Source of the DNA: Pedobacter heparinus DSM 2366
GTDB taxonomy: Bacteria > Bacteroidota > Bacteroidia > Sphingobacteriales > Sphingobacteriaceae
Length of the DNA: 64,000 nucleotides
Assembly: GCF_000023825.1 (NCBI RefSeq)
Contig: NC_013061.1
Coordinates: 1,302,001-1,366,000, forward strand
Reading direction: 5' to 3'
This document shows positions 26,897 to 35,020 of this stretch, piece after piece. Both the position numbers and the translations under genes were made by a program. The notes beneath the pieces are model-generated. The model saw only the letters and a list, made by a program, of their open reading frames with translations. It made no database searches and was not told the DNA's origin. How positions within the stretch are numbered: the first letter of the stretch is position 1; each line of letters starts with the position of its first letter.

Positions 26897-27862
26897 ATGG
26901 AATCTAAATTATTGGGAGTGCTATTCTTTGTTTTTCTGGCCTTTCAGGTGCCGGCCCAGGAAAAACATGAAGCTTATACGCAGCAAATCAACGGGACTAA
27001 GCTGAGCTTTGAAATGAAAGCCATTCCTGCCGGAGAATTCTTAATGGGCAGCAAAAAGGGCAAGGCAGATGAACAGCCGGTACATCCTGTTAAGCTTGCG
27101 CCCTTTTGGATGAGTACCTTTGAGGTTACCTGGGATATTTTTGAACCCTTTTTATATAAAGATTATGAAGCTAACCATAGCACAGGCGCTATACCTGCAA
27201 ATGTAGATGCAGTTACCAGGCCTACAAAACCTTATTTAGATATGACTTTTGGTATGGGTAAAGAAGGGCAACCTGCTTTGGCAATGACCCATTATAATGC
27301 CATACAGTTTTGCAAATGGCTTTATGCAAGAACAGGAGTATTTTACCGATTGCCAACAGAAGCCGAATGGGAATATGCCTGCCGTGCTGGTAGTATTACA
27401 GAATATGCGTTTGGGGATGGAGCTGCTATGCTCGGTGAATATGCCTGGTATAAGGACAATTCTGAAGGTAAAACACATAAAGTTGGTCTGAAAAAACCAA
27501 ATGCCTGGGGTTTACATGATATGTATGGAAATGTTGCTGAATGGACTTATGATCAGTACATTCCGGATTTTTATGCTAAGGTGATAGGTGATAAAGTAAA
27601 TAACCCTGTAGCTGTACCGGATAAATTGTATGCGCACGTAATCAGAGGTGGCTCTTACGAGGATCTTGCTAAGGATTGCCGTTCGGCAACAAGATTACCT
27701 TCTGATCCTGTTTGGAAGCAGCTGGATCCGCAGATACCTAAAAGCAACTGGTGGTTTCCTGAAGCACCTTTTATAGGTATGCGTTTGGTGAGGCCGCTAA
27801 ATATACCTGCTAAAGAGGAAATAGATGCATATTACAATGCTGCCCCCCTAAAAGATTATTAA
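26897..27862 (+). CDS. Secreted FGE-sulfatase-fold (SUMF1 family) protein
   Basis: A 321-residue exported protein. ATG 26897 is chosen because it gives a clean signal peptide (MESKLLGVLFFVFLAFQVPAQ); a longer in-frame TTG start adds nothing. Family motifs are MKAIPAGEFLMGS, HPVKLAPFWMSTFEVTWDIF, YRLPTEAEWEYACRAGS, WGLHDMYGNVAEWTYD and VIRGGSYED. Members include the formylglycine-generating enzyme and many SusCD-linked proteins of unknown role. No sulfatase lies in the window, so sulfatase maturation is doubtful. The gene is 38 bases before a Gfo/Idh oxidoreductase and likely co-transcribed with it; such pairs are common in Bacteroidota sugar loci. Confidence 0.9.
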   Translation: MESKLLGVLFFVFLAFQVPAQEKHEAYTQQINGTKLSFEMKAIPAGEFLMGSKKGKADEQPVHPVKLAPFWMSTFEVTWDIFEPFLYKDYEANHSTGAIPANVDAVTRPTKPYLDMTFGMGKEGQPALAMTHYNAIQFCKWLYARTGVFYRLPTEAEWEYACRAGSITEYAFGDGAAMLGEYAWYKDNSEGKTHKVGLKKPNAWGLHDMYGNVAEWTYDQYIPDFYAKVIGDKVNNPVAVPDKLYAHVIRGGSYEDLAKDCRSATRLPSDPVWKQLDPQIPKSNWWFPEAPFIGMRLVRPLNIPAKEEIDAYYNAAPLKDY

Positions 27863-27900
27863 AGAAAAGCACAAAAAAGAACCAAATAAACCTAAATCAA

Positions 27901-29229
27901 ATGAACAAGGAAGGATTGCGTGACCAGCGTCGTGAATTTTTAAAAACCTCAGCACTTGTTGCCGGAGGGGTAATGCTAAATGGAGTTGCCTTTGCTGGTG
28001 GCGGAGCGCATTCATCAGTAGATGATACCATTAAAATTGCACTTATTGGTTGCGGTGGTCGCGGTGCAGGTGCCGCCACGCAGGCATTAAGCACTAAACA
28101 AAATATTAAGCTGGTAGCCATGGCTGACGCTTTTCAGGACAGGCTTGATGAAACTTACCAGACACTATCTGCAAAATTTGCAGCTAAAGTTGATGTACCT
28201 CAGGAACGCAGGTTTGTTGGATTTGATGCCTATCAAAAAGCGATTGCATTAGCAGATGTTGTACTGCTGGCAACGCCTCCGGGCTTCAGGCCTATGCATT
28301 TTGAAGAAGCCATCAACAAAAATAAACATGTCTTTATGGAAAAACCTGTGGCGGTAGATTCCCCGGGAATCCGTAAGGTACTGGAAATTGCTGAACTTGC
28401 GAAGCAAAAGAAACTAAATGTTGTGGTGGGCTTGCAGCGCAGGTATCAGGCCAATTACAGAGAGGCGCTTAAACGGATTCAGGACGGGGCAATTGGCGAT
28501 ATTACCGGGGGACAGGTGTACTGGAACAGTGGTGGTGTTTGGGTTAAACCACGTAAACCGGGCCAGACAGAAATGGAATACCAAATGCGTAACTGGTATT
28601 ATTTTAACTGGCTTTGCGGAGACCATATTGTGGAACAGCATGTACACAATATTGACGTGGCAAACTGGGCGAAAAATGCGTATCCGGTTTCTATTCAGGG
28701 CACAGGGAGCAGGGCCTGGAGAACCGGAAAAGATTATGGCGAGATCTATGACAATCATGCAGTAGAGTTAACTTACGCAGATGGTGCTGTGATCTATAGC
28801 CAGTGTCGTCATTTTGAGGGTACTTCTAACCGTGTTGATGAAACTTTTCAAGGTACAAAAGGACGTTCTTATTTAGCCGCTGGTGGCAATAAGGCTGTAT
28901 TGTGGGACCATAAGGGTAAGGAAATATATAACCACCCTACAAAGGATAATCCGAATCCCTATCAGACTGAACATGACGAATTGTTTGCAGCAATAGCTAA
29001 AGGTGAATACAAGTTTGCTGATGCAGAACGTGGCGCAAAAAGTTGCCTTACTGCTATTATTGGCCGGTACGCGACTTACTCTGGCCGTGTAATTAAATGG
29101 GATGATGCCCTGAAAGCAGACAATAGTTTGTTCCCTGCCCAATTGAGCTGGGATGCGAACCCTAAATTAATGCCCGATGCAAATGGTTTGTACCCTATCC
29201 CTACTCCTGGACAAACCAGGGTGATTTAA
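27901..29229 (+). CDS. Exported Gfo/Idh/MocA-family oxidoreductase
   Basis: A 442-residue NAD(P)-dependent sugar oxidoreductase. The N-terminus (DQRREFLKTSALVAGGVMLN) is a Tat-type signal, so it should be folded with its cofactor and exported to the periplasm. The Rossmann fold follows: IKIALIGCGGRGAGAATQAL. The EKP motif is in HVFMEKPVAVDSPGI. Candidate catalytic residues lie in CGDHIVEQHVHNIDVANW. The C-terminal domain (GKDYGEIYDNHAVELTYADG) binds substrate. Related exported members oxidise glycosides at C3. It is followed after six bases by an ApbE flavin transferase, which is an unusual neighbour for an NAD-dependent enzyme. Confidence 0.92.
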   Translation: MNKEGLRDQRREFLKTSALVAGGVMLNGVAFAGGGAHSSVDDTIKIALIGCGGRGAGAATQALSTKQNIKLVAMADAFQDRLDETYQTLSAKFAAKVDVPQERRFVGFDAYQKAIALADVVLLATPPGFRPMHFEEAINKNKHVFMEKPVAVDSPGIRKVLEIAELAKQKKLNVVVGLQRRYQANYREALKRIQDGAIGDITGGQVYWNSGGVWVKPRKPGQTEMEYQMRNWYYFNWLCGDHIVEQHVHNIDVANWAKNAYPVSIQGTGSRAWRTGKDYGEIYDNHAVELTYADGAVIYSQCRHFEGTSNRVDETFQGTKGRSYLAAGGNKAVLWDHKGKEIYNHPTKDNPNPYQTEHDELFAAIAKGEYKFADAERGAKSCLTAIIGRYATYSGRVIKWDDALKADNSLFPAQLSWDANPKLMPDANGLYPIPTPGQTRVI

Positions 29230-29235
29230 GCTGTT

Positions 29236-30246
29236 GTGTTGGTAATAGGTAAATATATCAGCTTGTTTTTGCTCTCGCTGATGAATTTCTTTTCTGGATA
29301 TGCTGACTTGCGGGAGTATACCATTAAAGGTTATGCCCAGGGAACTGACTATACGGTTAAATATTTTGCAGCAGACAGCATTGTTACGAAAGCGGATATT
29401 GACCGTATTTTGAATGCTATAGATTCCTCTATGTCACTTTATAAACCTTATTCTTTAATATGCAGGTTTAATGCAGCTGATGAGGGTTTGCATCTGGACC
29501 AGCACCTTGTGAAGGTGATGCGCAAGTCATTTGCCGTTTACAAAGATACCCGGGGGAAATTTGATGCCACCGTTGAGCCGTTGGTACAGGCCTGGGGATT
29601 TGGTGCCAAGCCCATCATTAAATTCCCTGATAGTGCGGAAGTTAAAATGCTGTTAGCTTGTGTGGGTATGAATAACCTGAGTTTAAAAGGAGATTATCTT
29701 AAAAAAAGCAGGCCTTGTATAAAACTGGACCTGAACGGGATTGCACAGGGCTATAGTGTAGATGTTATTGCCGATTATCTGCAACAAAAAAAAATAAAGT
29801 CCTTTGTTGTGGAATTAGGAGGAGAACTTAGAATGAAAGGACCTAAGCCTGACGGAAGCTCGCTACGTATTGGTATTGAAGGCCCCGCAATGACTGCGGA
29901 TGCTGAACCTGTGATCAAACATGTCGTCCGTATTAATAATGGCGCAATAACAACTGCAGGAAATTATAGAAAATACCTGCTAAACGGGGCAAAAAAAATT
30001 GCACACCTTATTGATCCTAAAACGGGCTATCCTTTAGACAATGCATTGATCAGCGTAACGATTTATGCAAAGGACGCCATTACTGCCGATGGTTATGATA
30101 GTCCGATTATGGCAATGGGCGTTAAAGAAGCCCTGGATTTTGTCAAAGCAAGGAAGGGAATGGAAGCTTACATTATTTATCACAAGAAAGATGGTAGTGT
30201 GGCCGACACACTGACCAGTGGTTTCAGGAAAATGCTGGTAGACTAA
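29236..30246 (+). CDS. apbE: FAD:protein FMN transferase (ApbE family)
   Basis: A 336-residue ApbE-type enzyme, which transfers FMN to a Thr or Ser of target proteins in the periplasm using FAD and Mg2+. The start is GTG 29236, giving a signal-like N-terminus (KYISLFLLSLMNFFSGYA). Family motifs are MSLYKPYSLICRFN, KFDATVEPLVQAWGFG, CIKLDLNGIAQGYSVDVIADYL, VVELGGELRMKG, ITTAGNYRKYLLNG, AHLIDPKTGYPL and TADGYDSPIMAMG. The last replaces the more usual ADALATA with ADGYDSP, keeping the metal-binding Thr/Asp region. There is no obvious flavinylation target (DUF, NqrC or RnfG-like) in the window, so its client is open. Confidence 0.92.
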   Translation: MLVIGKYISLFLLSLMNFFSGYADLREYTIKGYAQGTDYTVKYFAADSIVTKADIDRILNAIDSSMSLYKPYSLICRFNAADEGLHLDQHLVKVMRKSFAVYKDTRGKFDATVEPLVQAWGFGAKPIIKFPDSAEVKMLLACVGMNNLSLKGDYLKKSRPCIKLDLNGIAQGYSVDVIADYLQQKKIKSFVVELGGELRMKGPKPDGSSLRIGIEGPAMTADAEPVIKHVVRINNGAITTAGNYRKYLLNGAKKIAHLIDPKTGYPLDNALISVTIYAKDAITADGYDSPIMAMGVKEALDFVKARKGMEAYIIYHKKDGSVADTLTSGFRKMLVD

Positions 30247-30275
30247 ACTTTAATTATATACCAAACAACCAAAAT

Positions 30276-31214
30276 ATGAACAGAATAGATTTTATAAAAA
30301 ACAGTTTGGCGGCAGCAGGAGCAATTGTTGCAGGTTCTGCTATACCAGCAATCGCAGCGGATAAGACTGCTTTGCATAGCAGCAGATGGTCTGCTGGTAA
30401 AATTTTTAACCTGGATTATGCGCCACATCAGGGGATGTTTAAGCAGCATGCCGGAGACAACTTTCTGGATCAGATCAGGTTTATGCACGACCAGGGTTTC
30501 CGTTCTATAGAAGACAATGGTTATTTGAAAAGAACTATTGAAGAACAAACAAAAATAGGTGAGTTACTGGCCAAGCTGGGCATGAGAATGGGTGTATTTG
30601 TGGTAGATGGTGGTGACAACTGGAAAATATCACTAACCACTGGAAAAAAAGAATTTAAAGACAAATTCATAGAGACCTGCAAGCTTTCTATTGAAGCTGC
30701 TAAAAGATGTAATGCGAAATGGTTAACCGTAGTACCGGGCTTTTATGAACGAAAGCTGCCTTATGGCAACCAGTTTGCAAATGTGGTAGATGCGATGCGG
30801 GCAGGGGCTGAGCTATTTGAACCTCATGGCCTGATCATGGTGTTGGAAACGCTAAGTGATACACCGGAATTATTTTTGCAACAAACACATGAAACTTATG
30901 CGGTTTGTAAAGCTGTTAAAAGTCCGTCCTGTAAAATTCTATACGACATTTATCACATGCAGAAAATGGAAGGACAGCTGATGGTGAATATGGACCGTTG
31001 CTGGGAGGAGATTGCCTATATACAGATAGGTGATAATCCAGGTAGAAAAGAACCTACAACAGGAGAGATCAATTATAAGAACCTGTTTAAACACATTTAT
31101 GAAAAAGGTTACAAAGGTGTTATGGGTATGGAACATGGCAATTCCAAACCCGGTAAGGATGGAGAGCTGCGGGTGATACAGGCCTATAGGGAATGTGATG
31201 ATTTTCTTTCGTAA
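30276..31214 (+). CDS. Exported sugar isomerase/epimerase-like TIM barrel (hydroxypyruvate isomerase-like)
   Basis: A 312-residue AP-endonuclease-2-like TIM barrel protein. The N-terminus (NRIDFIKNSLAAAGAIVAGS) resembles a Tat signal in context but lacks the twin Arg (RID in place of RRD), so its export route is uncertain. Metal-site residues are visible in VLETLSDTPELF (Glu), ILYDIYHMQKMEG (Asp, His), AYIQIGDNPGRKEP (Gln/Asp) and GVMGMEHGNSKPG (Glu). Family members include hydroxypyruvate isomerase and 3-keto-hexose isomerases/epimerases. It is 29 bases after apbE and ends the operon, converging on the radical SAM gene with only 14 bases between. A role in 3-keto sugar metabolism is inferred. 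Confidence 0.88.
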   Translation: MNRIDFIKNSLAAAGAIVAGSAIPAIAADKTALHSSRWSAGKIFNLDYAPHQGMFKQHAGDNFLDQIRFMHDQGFRSIEDNGYLKRTIEEQTKIGELLAKLGMRMGVFVVDGGDNWKISLTTGKKEFKDKFIETCKLSIEAAKRCNAKWLTVVPGFYERKLPYGNQFANVVDAMRAGAELFEPHGLIMVLETLSDTPELFLQQTHETYAVCKAVKSPSCKILYDIYHMQKMEGQLMVNMDRCWEEIAYIQIGDNPGRKEPTTGEINYKNLFKHIYEKGYKGVMGMEHGNSKPGKDGELRVIQAYRECDDFLS

Positions 31215-31228
31215 CCATAGCAGTGATG

Positions 31229-32302
31229 TTAAAATAAATTGAGCTGAACTTTAGGAACTTTGAAAAGACTGGAATCCAGCTTTGGTTTAATTTCATTGAG
31301 GTGGTTCAGGCGGCAATGAAGTTTAAAGCTATCCTTGATCAATTTGGCAATATTTCCGTCTCCCCTCATTCTGTCGCCAAACCTGCTGTCATTCACGCTT
31401 CCTCCATGACAAGACTGGATGGCATGCCATACTTTTTCAAAGCGGTCGGGATAGTTTTTTCGTAGCCAGTCTTCAAATATTCCGCCTATTGCACCATTCA
31501 GCCTTACTACAGTGTATCCTGCTGCTATAGCCCCACAATTGGCAATTGTTTTTAAAATAACAGGGATTTCATGATCGCTTAAACCAGGTACCAATGGTGC
31601 TACCATTACACCCATAGGGATACCAGCCCCACTCAGCTGTTCTATTATTTTGAGTCGCTGTTTTGCTGTGGTAGTCCTGGGTTCCATTTTCTGACGCAAT
31701 TTTTCATTCAGGCTGTTGATGGATACATAAACCATACAGAGGTTTAGTTTGGCCATTTCAGCAAGCAGGTCTATATCTCTCAATATCAATGCATTTTTTG
31801 TGATCATGCCAATCGGTTGCCGGTATTCCAATGCAATTTCCAGTAATTGTCTGGTGATCATAAATTTTCTTTCAGCAGGTTGGTAGCAATCTGTATTGCC
31901 AAATAAAGAAATAACGGAGGCGTCCCAGCCTTTACGTTCAAGGAATTTTTTAAATAAGGCCGGAGCATCTGTTTTTACGACGATCTTTCGTTCAAAATCC
32001 AGACCTGCACTAAAGCCCCAGTATTCATGTGCGTTACGTGCATAACAGTAAGTGCAGCCATGCTCGCAGCCCTGATAGGGATTAAGAGAATAGGCCATGC
32101 CAACATCCGGGCTGTCTACCTTGTTGACAATTGACTTTGATTTTCCAAAAATGAAAGTAGTTTTCCGGTCTTCTTCTTCCCATTCATCAATTCCTTCACT
32201 ATGCTCCTTTGCATAATCATTTTTAGCAAAACGGTTATTTGGATTGAGTTGGGCCCCACGGCCTTTAACATAATTGTCAGGTTTTTCGTTGTCTAATATC
32301 AT
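31229..32302 (-). CDS. PA0069-family radical SAM protein
   Basis: A 357-residue radical SAM protein of the SplB-like/PA0069 group, function not established. The [4Fe-4S] motif is in GCEHGCTYCYARNAHEYW (Cys-x3-Cys-x2-Cys). Other family motifs are SLNPYQGC before the cluster, DALPFKxx-like PALFKKFLER, ISLFGNTDCYQPAER, MVYVSINSLNEKLRQKMEPR and GVMVAPLVPGLSDHEIPVIL. The gene is monocistronic in appearance and convergent with the sugar isomerase operon. Confidence 0.93.
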   Translation of the reverse strand: MILDNEKPDNYVKGRGAQLNPNNRFAKNDYAKEHSEGIDEWEEEDRKTTFIFGKSKSIVNKVDSPDVGMAYSLNPYQGCEHGCTYCYARNAHEYWGFSAGLDFERKIVVKTDAPALFKKFLERKGWDASVISLFGNTDCYQPAERKFMITRQLLEIALEYRQPIGMITKNALILRDIDLLAEMAKLNLCMVYVSINSLNEKLRQKMEPRTTTAKQRLKIIEQLSGAGIPMGVMVAPLVPGLSDHEIPVILKTIANCGAIAAGYTVVRLNGAIGGIFEDWLRKNYPDRFEKVWHAIQSCHGGSVNDSRFGDRMRGDGNIAKLIKDSFKLHCRLNHLNEIKPKLDSSLFKVPKVQLNLF

Positions 32303-32392
32303 TAGTTAAAATTGCTAATAATATTAGTAATATGCAAATTTGTGTTAAACTTTAGATAGAGGGAGGCTTATGATATCAGTCTAATTTTATCA

Positions 32393-33211
32393 TTATTTTT
32401 CTTCAATTCCCATTTTTTGCATCACCACATCACTTACTCCAGTCGAAGAGTAGCCCCCATCGTGGAAAAGGTTTTGCATGGTAACCATTCGGGTAAGGTC
32501 AGAGAACAAGGTAATGCAGTAATCTGCGCAGGATGCTGCATCCGCATTGCCCAATGGTGCAATGGCATCAGCATAATCATAGAAATCTCCAAAACCTTTG
32601 ATGCCCGAACCGGCGGTAGTTTTTGTAGGTGATTGGGAAACCGTATTGATACGTACTTTTTTCTCTAATCCATAATAGTAGCCGAAGCTGCGGGCAATGG
32701 ATTCCAGCATGGCTTTGATATCGGCCATATCTGTATAAAAAGGATAGGTACGCTGTGCGGCCATATAGCTCAAGGCAACCACACTACCCCCTTCATTAAT
32801 GGCATCTAATTTTTTTGCTATTGCCAGCATTTTATGAAAAGACAAAGCCGAAACATCGATGCCTTTCAAAAAATAATCATAGTTTGATTCTGTATAAGGA
32901 ATCTTTTTGCGAATATTTACGCTCATGCCAATAGAGTGCAGTACGAAGTCTATTTTTCCACCTAATATTTCTTGTGATTGGATAAACAGGTTAGTCAGGT
33001 CGTCCACATTTGTAGCGTCAGCCGGAACAATTTGTGCATTTGTTTTTTCTGCCAGTGCATTAATTTCTCCCATGCGCATGGCAACAGGTGCATTGGTCAA
33101 AACAAAGGTTGCACCCTCTTCGTGAGCTTTCTCAGCTACCTTCCACGCGATTGAATTCTGATCTAATGCACCAGTAATAATGCCGCGTTTACCTTTTAAT
33201 AAGTTATACAT
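32393..33211 (-). CDS. fabI: Enoyl-[acyl-carrier-protein] reductase FabI
   Basis: A 272-residue NADH-dependent enoyl-ACP reductase, the last step of the fatty acid elongation cycle. It begins MYNLLKGKRGIITGALDQNS with the FabI-type nucleotide-binding loop (GALDQNSIAWKVA). HSIGMSVNIRKKIPY follows the central strand. The catalytic Tyr-x6-Lys is in FYTDMADIK, and VRINTVSQSPTKTTAGSGI is the substrate-loop region. The gene lies downstream of recN on the same strand but has its own predicted promoter, so it is probably transcribed independently. Confidence 0.95.
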   Translation of the reverse strand: MYNLLKGKRGIITGALDQNSIAWKVAEKAHEEGATFVLTNAPVAMRMGEINALAEKTNAQIVPADATNVDDLTNLFIQSQEILGGKIDFVLHSIGMSVNIRKKIPYTESNYDYFLKGIDVSALSFHKMLAIAKKLDAINEGGSVVALSYMAAQRTYPFYTDMADIKAMLESIARSFGYYYGLEKKVRINTVSQSPTKTTAGSGIKGFGDFYDYADAIAPLGNADAASCADYCITLFSDLTRMVTMQNLFHDGGYSSTGVSDVVMQKMGIEEK

Positions 33212-33235
33212 AAAATTTTGTTTTTTAAAACAGGC

Positions 33236-33265
33236 CGAAGTTAAGGAAATTTTCTTTTGTCAAAA
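33236..33265 (-). promoter_or_regulatory. Predicted fabI promoter
   Basis: On the minus strand, TTTTG (33261-33265) is followed after 17 bases by TAACTTCG (33236-33243), a one-base variant of TAnnTTTG. It is 24 bases upstream of the fabI ATG and lies in the 56-base recN-fabI gap, touching the recN stop region. Confidence 0.5.
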
Positions 33266-33267
33266 GC

Positions 33268-34935
33268 CTAGCTTTTATAACCAAGCAGATCTCTGGCATT
33301 TTCTATAGCTGGTGCACCAGGTGTTTTGCCACTTAACATTTCTGCAATCACTTGTATGCGGTCTGTTTTATTCAATTTGCGAATCCCGGTGGTCGTGCGT
33401 TCAGTTTCCTCATTTTTATAAACAAAATAATGCGCATCGCCTTTTGCTGCAATCTGAGGAAGATGGGTAATACAGATCACCTGCATGTTTTTTTCAAGCG
33501 CTCCAATAACTTTACCTACGCGAAGCGCTGTTTCTCCGGAAATACCGGTATCTATCTCATCAAATATTAAAGTAGGTAAGGAAGTGTATTTGGCCATAAT
33601 AGATTTAATAGCGAGCATTAAACGCGAAAGCTCACCTCCGGATGCTACTTTGCCCACAGGAGCAGGAGGTTGACCTGTATTTGCCGAAAACAAGAGACTA
33701 ATAATGTCTTTTCCGTCCTTATTCAATTCAGCACTTTGCTGCTGTTCGATTTTTATTTTAGCATTGGGCATACCTACCTGTTGGAGCAATTCTCTAACGC
33801 TACTTTCCGTATGAAGAATCGATTTGTTGCGGTTAAGGGATAATTTACCTGCTGTCTCCTCAAGTTCCCGATGGAGTTTTTCCTGCGCTTTATTCATACG
33901 TTCAATCTCTTCATCACCGCTTAAAAGATTGGCCAGGTTTTCTGAAAGCTGTGCCTGAATGGCAGTTAATTCTTCAATGCTGTTTACCCTGTGCTTTTGT
34001 TGTAAACTATAAACAAGGTCTAAACGGGTATTGATCTCTTCAATCCTTAAAGGATTAAAAATTATGTTTTCTTCCAGTGCAGATGTTTCTTCAGCAATAT
34101 CTTTGATCTCGATCAGGGCAGAACGTAAACGGTCATTTAATGCTCCGTATGCAGGATTAAATTTCTCAATGCTTTGCAGTTGATTAACCGCTTCTTTGAG
34201 GATTGGAAGTACGGCTGTTTCCTGCTCGCTTAATAGGTTATAACTGGTCAGCAGGCTTCTTTTAATACTTTCCGAATTGTTCAGCATCTGCAGTTCGGTC
34301 TCCAGTTTTTCCTGTTCACCGGTCTGAAGATCTGCATTTTCCAGTTCATTGAACAAAAACTGCTCATAATCCTGCCTGTTTCGTGCTTCATCTGCTTTGT
34401 TCTGCAATTCGGTTAACTGACGTTGTTGCTGTTTATATAGCTTAAACTGATTGCGGTAATCCTGGAGTAAAGGCTGATGTCCGGCAAGAGTATCTACTAC
34501 TGATAATTGGAATTCAGGATCATTAACTTCCAGTGTGGCATGCTGTGAATGGATGTCTATCAATCGTTCGCCTACCTGTTTCATTACAGTAAGGGTTACT
34601 GGTGTATCGTTAATAAAGGCCCTCGATTTCCCATCTGTAGTGATCTCCCTTCTTAAAGTACTTTCTTTATGGAAATCGAGGTCATTTTCTTCAAACAAAG
34701 CCTGCAAATGAGCGCTGACCAGTAAAAAATGTCCTTCAATGATGCATTTCTTATCCTGATTAAAAAAGTACTTAGTCTCGGCACGCTGCCCCAGTATCAG
34801 CGATAAAGCACCTAGCATGATTGATTTACCTGCGCCGGTTTCACCGGTAATGATATTTAAACCACTGTCAAGTTCCAGCTCAACACTGTCAATCAAAGCA
34901 TAATTGCGGATGGAAAGTTTTTGTAGCATATACAT
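33268..34935 (-). CDS. recN: DNA repair protein RecN
   Basis: A 555-residue SMC-like ATPase for double-strand break repair. Walker A GETGAGKS lies near residue 32, after MLQKLSIRNYALID. The coiled-coil arms extend to about 380. The signature GGELSRLMLAIKSIMAK and Walker B LPTLIFDEIDTGISG, then the switch ITHLPQIAAKGDAHYFV, complete the head. The first Met (MYM) or the third residue could start translation. In many Bacteroidota recN follows the bamD-rpoZ-coaBC-porD genes directly; here the BlaI/M56 pair is inserted between. Confidence 0.96.
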   Translation of the reverse strand: MYMLQKLSIRNYALIDSVELELDSGLNIITGETGAGKSIMLGALSLILGQRAETKYFFNQDKKCIIEGHFLLVSAHLQALFEENDLDFHKESTLRREITTDGKSRAFINDTPVTLTVMKQVGERLIDIHSQHATLEVNDPEFQLSVVDTLAGHQPLLQDYRNQFKLYKQQQRQLTELQNKADEARNRQDYEQFLFNELENADLQTGEQEKLETELQMLNNSESIKRSLLTSYNLLSEQETAVLPILKEAVNQLQSIEKFNPAYGALNDRLRSALIEIKDIAEETSALEENIIFNPLRIEEINTRLDLVYSLQQKHRVNSIEELTAIQAQLSENLANLLSGDEEIERMNKAQEKLHRELEETAGKLSLNRNKSILHTESSVRELLQQVGMPNAKIKIEQQQSAELNKDGKDIISLLFSANTGQPPAPVGKVASGGELSRLMLAIKSIMAKYTSLPTLIFDEIDTGISGETALRVGKVIGALEKNMQVICITHLPQIAAKGDAHYFVYKNEETERTTTGIRKLNKTDRIQVIAEMLSGKTPGAPAIENARDLLGYKS

Positions 34936-34967
34936 TGCTAAATTATGAAAACTTAGCGATGAACAAC

Positions 34968-35001
34968 AAAAAAAGGCAGAAGATTATCTACTGCCTTTTT
35001 T
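34968..35001 (-). terminator. Terminator between the M56 peptidase gene and recN
   Basis: The arms AAAAAAGGCAG and CTGCCTTTTTT pair perfectly around an 11-base loop. On the minus strand it lies 19 bases after the M56 stop codon, with the T-rich arm in the right place for termination. It isolates the M56/BlaI unit from recN. Confidence 0.8.
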
Positions 35002-35020
35002 ATCTTGTATGTTGGTCAGG

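Noticed and set aside
26897..27862. FGE-fold protein as a sulfatase-activating enzyme
   Set aside because: No sulfatase gene occurs in the window, and this fold is widely used for other roles in Bacteroidota sugar loci.
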